64,000 nt of DNA from Deltaproteobacteria bacterium. GTDB taxonomy: Bacteria > Myxococcota_A > Polyangia > JAAYKL01. A program made the translations under genes and the position numbers. The notes below the pieces were generated by a model that saw only the letters and a list, made by a program, of their open reading frames with translations, made no database searches and was not told the DNA's origin. Below, piece by piece: positions 58,159 through 64,000 of this stretch; position 1 is the stretch's first letter; every line of letters begins with the position of its first letter. The stretch is from NCBI GenBank assembly GCA_016936575.1, contig JAFGXQ010000113.1, positions 1-64,000 on the forward strand. Direction: 5' to 3'.

Positions 58159-60387
58159 ATGACAAATAAAAATATGTTCAATTATAAAAGAATTTGGCTG
58201 GCAGTTTTCCTGTTGATGACATGCTTCGTGTTTTCACCTTCCCTTTCCGCACTGAATTACACTCCTGGCCATGAAACGATGATCAAACATATTATCCAAT
58301 TAATTAAAGAGAATGAACAACAGCTGAGCAGTGGCGAGATCGACGAAGCTGCATGGGCGGCGTTTGTGGAGCAATTCAACAACACCAGAAAGGAACTCTC
58401 GGATCTCACCTGTGATCTTCCCAATCCAAACATAGCCGGTGGCAGGGAAGTTTGCCTACTGACAGAAGATATACCTAATTGGTTGGCCGCCAGGACGGCC
58501 GAAATGGAAGACCCGGATTTGCGACTTGCTGCTGTCGAATACAGTAAAGAGTATATGGGCTTTGTGGACGACGGAGAAGGCTCGACGTATGAGGTAATTG
58601 GGAAGTGCTATTTTCTATATTACAATCCCGTTTCAGGTTGTAACTATGATGTTCAAGACAATATGATGTTTTTTGAGGACAAACTAATCAAGGAAGTCAC
58701 GTACAAATTCTTTGAGAGGCATAACGACACAAGTCAGTGTTTCATGCAGCCTGCAACCCAGGACGACTTGGAAGATCCTTATCAAGCGTTGGGAGATGTA
58801 CTTGGCAGATGGTCGGGGAAAGTCGACGATGAAAAAGATGATAGTGTTTTGTGGATCAGACCCTCAAACAATTGGAGGCGTGAAATATTTAGTGATATTT
58901 CAGAATACGCGCTTCAATATGGATTGATTTTTGCTGAACCCACATATGTAATAATAGCAGGCATCAGATGTCTTGTAAGATTATTCCGTGGAAAAGAATG
59001 TGAATTTTCAGGGGCCGCACCGAAACCTCCATTAGATCAATTAGAAGGAATGATGCCTGGATTCGGTTCAATTGAAATAGACAAAACAGTCGGCATGTGG
59101 CACATGATGCATGTGGGCAGAGAAGGTCTGGGCGAATACAATAATATTCCAGGAACTCATCTTGAAAATGCTGGTCCTGGTTCTCCCGGCGAACTGGATT
59201 TTATTGTAATGGCTCTTGGCGATGTCACCGGAGCAAGCTTGCGCGCCGGCAAAAGCAACGGTGTGAAACACTATGGACCGCATGATGATGTGGAGCGGGA
59301 ACACAACTATGAATGGCAAATGGACTCAATCGGCCATTTGGAATGGAGTTCTCTTTCAAGTTTGGGAGAGTACGGGTGGCATGAATTCAAAGAGAACCCT
59401 ACCGGGTCGAAGTTTTTAGGTTGGCCTCTTCATGCATTGGGCGACGTGATTATTCCTCACCATATTTTTGCAACTATGTCTTACGGGCATTTGTCTTTTG
59501 AATCCGCTATGAGTGATGCATTTTTTGAATTGTTCTGGGGGGAAGAGAACACTGACGACGAAGTGAGCGCTGACCGTAATGATGCGGACAATTACGAAAG
59601 CGAAAACGCAATTATTGCCAATGGATATAAGTGGTGGAAGCAATTCTGTTGGGATTCTTCTCTGGAGGCGTCAAAGGAGCTCTCAAGTGCCAAATCCTTA
59701 ATCGAAGCGGTTGCAATGGATAACATGCAATATGTCGGTACATGGGCATGGAATGACGACTACTCTGTTATGGAAAACCTCCAAGATAGCAAAGAGAAAA
59801 AAGACGAGAAAACCGCAAGCTATTTGGCCGATTCCGATTTTTGGAACGGAATGAAACCGATCGTCTCCAACTCCAGCGGCGCCGCACTGGCGTTTCTGAT
59901 GTGTGCAGCGGATATGGTGGATTATCAAGAAAATTCGAGTTCTGAAGAGGTAACCAGATGCGATGACGGTTATGGGTACTGCGCGAGCTGGGAATGCGGG
60001 TTTAGTTTTGAATGTATCGAAGGATACACCGGTCCTGAGTCGGTAAGTGTGGAATCAGATATTGAAACAACGAATGATTTTGGTTCATCAACGGGCTCCC
60101 CATGCGGTACAACAGATTGGTATACATGCGAACAGTTTGGTGGGGTATGCCCAAGTTCAACCACATGCACGGAAGGTTGTTGTGTGCCTGACGGCTACTA
60201 CATACCGGGAGACAATTGTGTTGTGCAATCCTGCATGTCCTCAGCGGGTTGCGATGAAGGTTATTCTTGTTCTGACGGCTGTTGCGTAGCATCTACTTCC
60301 GTTGAATGCGAATCTTACAACGATTGCGGAGGAAATTACATTTGTTGTGGCGGCCATTGCTCGGTAGGCCCCGTTTGCGTAGAATAA
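58159..60387 (+). CDS. Secreted zinc-dependent phospholipase-C/S1-P1-nuclease-like protein with Cys-rich tail
   Basis: ATG at 58159 has GGAG 7 nt upstream. A signal peptide (FLLMTCFVFSPSLSA) is followed by a helical domain. TPGHETMIKHII sits near the start, then WHMMHVGREG and FLGWPLHALGDVIIPHHIFA. The last has the HxxxD/PHH pattern of metal ligands in alpha-helical phospholipase C and S1-P1 nucleases. Residues 620-740 are Cys-rich with repeats like CPSSTTCTEGCCV and CDEGYSCSDGCCV. These are probably disulphide-rich binding modules. The gene begins 16 nt after the stop of the phase-variable lipoprotein gene and is A+T-richer than the CAZyme genes. A lytic role against other cells is conceivable. 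Confidence 0.7.
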   Translation: MTNKNMFNYKRIWLAVFLLMTCFVFSPSLSALNYTPGHETMIKHIIQLIKENEQQLSSGEIDEAAWAAFVEQFNNTRKELSDLTCDLPNPNIAGGREVCLLTEDIPNWLAARTAEMEDPDLRLAAVEYSKEYMGFVDDGEGSTYEVIGKCYFLYYNPVSGCNYDVQDNMMFFEDKLIKEVTYKFFERHNDTSQCFMQPATQDDLEDPYQALGDVLGRWSGKVDDEKDDSVLWIRPSNNWRREIFSDISEYALQYGLIFAEPTYVIIAGIRCLVRLFRGKECEFSGAAPKPPLDQLEGMMPGFGSIEIDKTVGMWHMMHVGREGLGEYNNIPGTHLENAGPGSPGELDFIVMALGDVTGASLRAGKSNGVKHYGPHDDVEREHNYEWQMDSIGHLEWSSLSSLGEYGWHEFKENPTGSKFLGWPLHALGDVIIPHHIFATMSYGHLSFESAMSDAFFELFWGEENTDDEVSADRNDADNYESENAIIANGYKWWKQFCWDSSLEASKELSSAKSLIEAVAMDNMQYVGTWAWNDDYSVMENLQDSKEKKDEKTASYLADSDFWNGMKPIVSNSSGAALAFLMCAADMVDYQENSSSEEVTRCDDGYGYCASWECGFSFECIEGYTGPESVSVESDIETTNDFGSSTGSPCGTTDWYTCEQFGGVCPSSTTCTEGCCVPDGYYIPGDNCVVQSCMSSAGCDEGYSCSDGCCVASTSVECESYNDCGGNYICCGGHCSVGPVCVE

Positions 60388-60422
60388 TAAACGAGTGTTT
60401 ATGTGCTGAAATGGGAGAATAT

Positions 60423-60830
60423 ATGAATTGTTACAAACCAATTATTCTGTGTTTTGTTGTAATATGCTGCCAGGCATGTTTTTTGGATTCTGATAGCTAT
60501 GAAGAATGTCATCCTTCACCTTCTTATGCCTTATGTAGTGATTATAATGAAACATTGTCGAAATGTCATTCTGAAGAAGGCAGCGGAATGTATCTTCCCG
60601 GCTGCAGTGTGGTGGAGTATTGTACGGATTATCCGGCTGATACTGATACTGATTCAGATACTGTAGATACAGATTTAGATACAGCAAGTGATTCAGATAC
60701 CGTTCCACAAGGAAGAGTCTGTGAACAGTTTTGCGAAGGCGAACTCGTTCCCTGTGATGAATTGTCTGAAGCGCAATGTCGTTCTGCCAGTCATTGCGAA
60801 TGGTATGCCGATAATTCATCCACTCTTTAG
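60423..60830 (+). CDS. Small Cys-rich lipoprotein with short DT linker
   Basis: GGGAG precedes ATG at 60423. The signal peptide is Cys-rich (PIILCFVVICCQAC). The mature part has about ten Cys (CHPSPSYALC, KCHSEEGSG, CEQFCEGELVPCDELSEAQC) on either side of a short linker ([20 protein letters not shown]). It is A+T-rich. Unrecognised; it may be the remnant or full form of a secreted binding protein. Same strand and spacing suggest one operon with the preceding two genes. Confidence 0.65.
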   Translation: MNCYKPIILCFVVICCQACFLDSDSYEECHPSPSYALCSDYNETLSKCHSEEGSGMYLPGCSVVEYCTDYPADTDTDSDTVDTDLDTASDSDTVPQGRVCEQFCEGELVPCDELSEAQCRSASHCEWYADNSSTL

Positions 60831-60909
60831 AACACACACCCAATTTTTTCATCAATAGATTGAAAGCTTTTAAAAAAACGATATTGAAAAGGATTGGAAA
60901 GGAAATGTT

Positions 60910-61227
60910 ATGAAACTTTATGTGGCGATTTTGGTATTTATTTTGGGAGCCGTTGTGCTCGCGGGATGCGATGATTCAGAGGATTCAGGGAATCCATGCA
61001 TGGATGCAATCCCCTATTTCGAGCAGGCGATGGAGACGGTGTGTCCTTCGTATGAAGGGTGTACCTTTTGCGAAGAAGGAATAGACTACGAGTTCATGGA
61101 GCAACAGGAATGCGTTGGGCAAGCCAGAGACGAAGCCGAGATGATAGTGGATGATCCGGAAGGGATGATGCCTTCGCTGGAGTATACCGTTCAACTAATG
61201 TGCGAAGACGAGCTCAGTAGCGAATAG
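60910..61227 (+). CDS. Small lipoprotein, unknown
   Basis: GGAAAGGAAATGTT precedes ATG. The lipobox is LAGC. The 85-residue mature part is acidic with paired Cys (CMDAIPYFEQAMETVCPSYEGC, FCEEG, LMCEDE), probably helical and disulphide-linked. The linker is only a few residues. No known family was recognised. Last gene of the A+T-rich block. Confidence 0.65.
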   Translation: MKLYVAILVFILGAVVLAGCDDSEDSGNPCMDAIPYFEQAMETVCPSYEGCTFCEEGIDYEFMEQQECVGQARDEAEMIVDDPEGMMPSLEYTVQLMCEDELSSE

Positions 61228-61284
61228 AAAAATAAAATCGCCGCTATTTCCCCCAAACCCTCGAAAATTTGAAAGCAGCCGCCT

Positions 61285-61530
61285 TTATTCGCGGATGACC
61301 GGTGTGGTCCAATCGATAGCGGCGGCATAATCCAAATCTAACCCGGTTTGGACCGGTGCGGTTTCTACCCGTCTATCGGCATCTTCCCCGTTTTGATTTC
61401 ATTGCATCGGCAGCGCCACTGTCGCTGTCACTGTCAGAATCATTATCTTCACTAAAGCTGTCTCCATCGGCATTGCAAGCCGACGCGGCCCCTGTAAAGT
61501 CAGCCCGAAAACGATTATTCGAAGCCACAT
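61285..61530 (-). pseudogene. Degraded lipoprotein gene remnant
   Basis: ATG at 61530 overlaps the stop of the C_GCAxxG gene (TGATG). Two frame changes join MWLRIIVFGLTL to FTGAASACNADGDSFSEDND with a DSDSDSD linker, and then to NQNGEDADRRVETAPVQTGL, ending AAIDWTTPVIRE before TAA at 61285. It has the look of a signal peptide, lipobox and linker followed directly by the tail of a lost enzyme. Its tail contains the 31-bp repeat. Confidence 0.5.
61295..61325 (+). repeat. 31-bp direct repeat, right copy
   Basis: Identical over 31 nt to 55450-55480, same orientation. It encodes AAIDWTTPVI on the minus strand, within a lipoprotein gene remnant. It marks the right border of the A+T-rich gene block. 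Confidence 0.85.
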
Positions 61531-61988
61531 CACTTTTTTTTCTCCGACAATTTCAGCATTGACTCCAGAATTTCCACAGCGCCGTTGACGTACATCGCGC
61601 AATGGGTGTGAAACCGATTTTCCGCAACGGCGGTGGCCATTCCCTCTTCTGTGCTCAAATCCAAACCGATTAGTGTGCGGCACTGAATGGTCTGATGCTT
61701 GTGGCAAAACAAGCGGGTAAACTCGGTCACCATCTGATATCCGCGCAACTTCTTATCATCTTCGCCCGGTTTGGTTTTGGCGGAATGCAGTCCGATAGCC
61801 ATAAATGCGCCGGTCACTGCGCCGCATACTTCGCCCATACACCCCATACCCGCCCCGAAAGCTCCCGAAACGCGCAGTGCGTCTTCGCTTTTCAGCCCTA
61901 CTTCCGGCGCGAACACCGACAGCACCGATTGGGCGCAATTGAATCCCTTCGAAAAAATAATCTTCGCCTCTTCTGTTTTTGTACTCAT
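61530..61988 (-). CDS. C_GCAxxG_C_C family protein (putative redox protein)
   Basis: All diagnostic Cys are visible: FNCAQSVLS, GFAFGAGMGCMGEVCGAVTGA-type segment (here GAFGAGMGCMGEVCGAVTGA), LFCHKH, IQCRTL and HTHCAMYV. Length of 152 residues is normal. The family is widespread in anaerobes with a presumed metal- or redox-related role; no enzyme activity is established. It overlaps the stop of the upstream DgkA-like gene (ATGA), so the two are co-translated. Confidence 0.92.
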   Translation of the reverse strand: MSTKTEEAKIIFSKGFNCAQSVLSVFAPEVGLKSEDALRVSGAFGAGMGCMGEVCGAVTGAFMAIGLHSAKTKPGEDDKKLRGYQMVTEFTRLFCHKHQTIQCRTLIGLDLSTEEGMATAVAENRFHTHCAMYVNGAVEILESMLKLSEKKK

Positions 61989-62767
61989 CTGCGCCTTTCG
62001 TTCAACGGCCCGTCCAGATTCGCACGCGTCGTTGAGATAAATACCGCATCCTGATCAAAATAGTCTTCTGCCGTTATCAGCGTTCGCAACGTTTTTAGCG
62101 TACTCTCAAGCAACTGCGGCTTGCGGCAGTCCGTTGTCATCGATTCATAAAGCAGCCCCGGTTCTGTTTCAATCTCATTTGTCTTTCCATTCTTCCAACC
62201 ACCGTCCACTTCAAAAATAGTGTATCCGCCGCCGAACGCAATCAGCACATCGTGCAATTGCCGGCGCGCCTTCCCGCGATTCCAAATATGGTCAGCGGTC
62301 GGGTGCGGCGTCCAGAATCGAACGGATGCGCACACCGGCGTGGCATCATCAGCGGTGAAGAGCACCGTGTGCACGTCGGCAGATACGCGTCCGGACACCG
62401 GGTTTATGGTACGCGCATCCAGAAAGATATACGGATAAAACACCATCACGCCAATCACCGCCGCACCCACCGACGCCAGCAGCACCGCACCCGCAGCAGT
62501 ATCCTTGGCTGTTTTCACCCTCTCGTTGGGCTCTCGGGCAACCGCATCAGACACACATTCAATCGCCGTATTCAACGCTTCAGCTGTCCATACCAGTGCT
62601 GCTGCTGCCACCACCCACAACCAGTCGGTTCGCTGAATCTGAAACACAATTCCACAGGTCACCACTCCCAACGTGGCAAACAGATGAATCCAAGCATTGC
62701 GCTGTGTTCGAATCATATACGCAATTCCCGCTAACGCGTGTCTGAAACTTTGAATACGTCGTAACAT
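61985..62767 (-). CDS. Diacylglycerol/undecaprenol kinase-like protein with extra C-terminal domain
   Basis: Residues 1-115 are a DgkA-type membrane kinase: FRHALAGIAYMIRTQRNAWIH, WLWVVAAAALVWTAEALNTAIECVSD and VKTAKDTAAGAVLLASVGA with the conserved Glu and Asp ligands. Instead of ending there it continues for 140 residues with a soluble domain (HTVLFTADDATPVCASVRFW, AFGGGYTIFEVDGGWKNGKT, ITAEDYFDQDAVFIS), similar in outline to DUF3574. Gram-positive-like DgkA proteins phosphorylate undecaprenol or diacylglycerol. The fusion is unusual, and the C-terminal domain has no assigned role. Confidence 0.8.
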   Translation of the reverse strand: MLRRIQSFRHALAGIAYMIRTQRNAWIHLFATLGVVTCGIVFQIQRTDWLWVVAAAALVWTAEALNTAIECVSDAVAREPNERVKTAKDTAAGAVLLASVGAAVIGVMVFYPYIFLDARTINPVSGRVSADVHTVLFTADDATPVCASVRFWTPHPTADHIWNRGKARRQLHDVLIAFGGGYTIFEVDGGWKNGKTNEIETEPGLLYESMTTDCRKPQLLESTLKTLRTLITAEDYFDQDAVFISTTRANLDGPLNERRR

Positions 62768-63254
62768 CGGAACCGCTTCATCGAAACCGCTTTATCCGAA
62801 AGCGGATACGTTCATTCGCGCCGTCTTTTGCATCGGTACAGAGAAAATCCCGTTTTGCGTTTATACCGGCTCAAATTGCTCAAATCCCCCCGATAAGCAT
62901 CCACTGCAACCAACGATGAATTCACAGTGAACTGCGAGATAGAGAACCTCTTTTCAACAGTGGACAGCAACGCCCTCTCCCCCTATGTTTTGAAACTATC
63001 TGCATACAAAAAACAAACAGATATGTGCATGGGCTGATAGTATTCAATTTCCATAAACGAAATCAAATCAATTATGGGGGCGTTCTTGGGAATAACCCGC
63101 GGTCGGAACCGCGGTCTCCACGCGGAGCATCAGCAACACGAACACATATATCTGCAATTCTTGAACATTTTCGAGTACGCCCTTGCTTTTTCACCCAACA
63201 TGCCGGAATCTATTCACAATATTATGAAAAAATCATCTGCGATGGCGAGGTCAT
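62768..63254 (+). other. Intergenic region with a GC hairpin
   Basis: A 487-nt gap between divergent genes. CCGCGGT (63097-63103) and ACCGCGG (63108-63114) form a 7-bp hairpin with loop CGGA, lacking a T-run. Overlapping short frames around 63025-63360 have no ribosome binding site or protein-like composition. The promoter of the rhodanese lipoprotein is presumably here but was not identified. Confidence 0.4.
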
Positions 63255-63767
63255 ATGTACAATTATTTATTTTTTGCTCAACGGGTTGCCATGGGGCTTT
63301 GCGTGTGGCTCTTTGCATGCTCTCAAACCGGCAATACCAAAACCAATTCTTCAAACGATGAACTCCTTTCGACAGATAGCGATAGCAACGAAAATGGGGC
63401 TGACACCGATACCGACACCGACACCGCGGCAGGCTGTACGCTCGAAGACACAAAATATCTTTCCGTAGACAAAGTTCACAAAATGTTTTCGGCCGAATGC
63501 CCGAATATATTGTATCTCAACGTGGTGGACGAAGAATTCTATTCCCTCGGACACATTGCGGGCTCTGTTGAAATTCCGTGGGATACACTTGACGAGCAGC
63601 TCAATGAAATCCCCACCGACGTCAACATTATTATCTATTGTCGCCGCGGTGTTCGCAGCGAAGACGCATACGAAACGCTATCTGCCGCAGATTATAACAC
63701 CATTTGGATAATGGAAGGGGGAATCGAAGCCTGGACCGCCGCCGGATATTCGGTCGACCCTATATAA
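63255..63767 (+). CDS. Lipoprotein with rhodanese-like domain
   Basis: GAGG lies 4 nt before ATG. The lipobox is LFAC. A short acidic linker ([19 protein letters not shown]) is followed by a rhodanese domain: LSVDKVHKMFSAECPNILYL, LGHIAGSVEIPWDTLDEQ and the active loop IYCRRGVRSEDAYETL with the catalytic Cys, then WIMEGGIEAWTAAGY. It would act as an envelope sulphur-transfer or persulphide-handling enzyme. No reaction partner is visible. Confidence 0.9.
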   Translation: MYNYLFFAQRVAMGLCVWLFACSQTGNTKTNSSNDELLSTDSDSNENGADTDTDTDTAAGCTLEDTKYLSVDKVHKMFSAECPNILYLNVVDEEFYSLGHIAGSVEIPWDTLDEQLNEIPTDVNIIIYCRRGVRSEDAYETLSAADYNTIWIMEGGIEAWTAAGYSVDPI

Positions 63768-63831
63768 AAGAAAAAGAATCCTTCACCGGTGACGCCACCC
63801 CTATCAATAACGCGACGACCGTATGTTTCGG

Positions 63832-64000
63832 CTATTTTGCCGTTCGGGAGTGCTCTTCTTCAAGTACATCGACGATTTCGTCCACATCCAAAAAACCGGT
63901 GTACTTCCGCCCGTTGATAAATAAGGTCGGTGTTGCCGACACCCCGTTGGCGAGCCCTTCCTTTTTAGAATCCACCAGCTCTTTTCGCACCGCCGCATCT
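63832..64000 (-). CDS. DsbA/thioredoxin-fold protein, C-terminal part (runs off the right edge)
   Basis: The visible 55 codons read KEGLANGVSATPTLFINGRK, then FLDVDEIVDVLEEE and end RTAK before TAG. The SATPTLFINGR segment, with the cis-Pro loop, is diagnostic for the DsbA-like thioredoxin_4 family. The CxxC motif and N-terminus lie beyond the edge. A periplasmic disulphide exchange or isomerase role is expected and would suit the Cys-rich secreted proteins nearby. Confidence 0.8.
   Translation of the reverse strand, partial: DAAVRKELVDSKKEGLANGVSATPTLFINGRKYTGFLDVDEIVDVLEEEHSRTAK

Noticed and set aside
60208..60233. Further GAGACAA copy
   Set aside because: It lies within coding sequence and has CTGC, not CCAC, after 15 nt.
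63025..63468. Two overlapping short reading frames upstream of the rhodanese gene
   Set aside because: No ribosome binding site, no protein-like composition, and they overlap the real start of the lipoprotein.
1..64000. tRNA, rRNA, tmRNA or riboswitch genes
   Set aside because: No recognisable conserved RNA sequence was found by reading; a covariance-model search would be needed to exclude small RNAs.

Overview
The window reads as chromosomal DNA of a Gram-negative, plant-cell-wall-degrading bacterium. About twenty proteins begin with a lipoprotein signal peptide, most of them followed by a long Asp/Ser/Thr/Ala linker ([12 protein letters not shown]). There are outer-membrane-protein candidates, two ECF-type sigma factors and no SusC/SusD or TonB genes. 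Linkers of this kind, together with the Cys-plus-hydrophobic tail of the protease at 39668-40795, recall Myxococcota/Bradymonadota-like lineages. That assignment is inference; no rRNA or other marker gene is present.

1-16 kb is almost entirely minus-strand secreted enzymes for pectin, above all rhamnogalacturonan I and its arabinan/galactan side chains: three GH43 proteins, a parallel beta-helix protein, two PL11 rhamnogalacturonan lyases (one with an in-frame TGA) and a GH53 galactanase homologue. 16-19 kb holds a sigma factor, FecR/TPR protein and putative outer-membrane protein in overlapping frames, then a RAYT-type transposase. 20-25 kb has a GH9 and a GH5 mannanase with duplicated leaders and signal peptides. 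25-29 kb holds a second outer-membrane-protein/sigma/FecR module plus a lipoprotein. 29-36 kb is mixed: an NmrA-like protein, an HTH-PAS-PAS-GGDEF protein, a membrane sensor-like protein, and a patatin gene broken by in-frame stops. 35.6-50 kb returns to CAZymes: beta-helix protein, PL9 and PL1 pectate lyases, CE8 pectinesterase and SGNH esterase, with a papain-like protease and an L-domain lipoprotein. 50-55.5 kb has TPR-like lipoproteins, a CE1 esterase and a Phd/VapC-type toxin-antitoxin pair. 55.5-61.3 kb looks like an A+T-richer inserted block of unusual secreted proteins, bracketed by identical 31-bp direct repeats. 61.3-64 kb returns to ordinary genes (C_GCAxxG_C_C protein, DgkA fusion, rhodanese lipoprotein, DsbA-like fragment).

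The main new observation is regulatory. Five minus-strand lipoprotein/CAZyme genes and the first sigma-factor operon share an upstream element, TGAGACAA, exactly 15 nt, then CCAC (GCAC once), about 75-105 nt before the start codon. This fits an autoregulated ECF sigma factor driving a dispersed set of single-gene, lipoprotein-anchored CAZymes, in effect a sigma-controlled alternative to a Bacteroidetes-type PUL. A second element (CCCGGTTTT-N11-TACTTACT) precedes PL1 and CE8, and a duplicated TTGAACC leader precedes GH5 and GH9, so the locus may contain three regulatory classes. Seven enzymes of unrelated families carry the same CBM35-like domain, and the acidic linkers look like joints for module shuffling.
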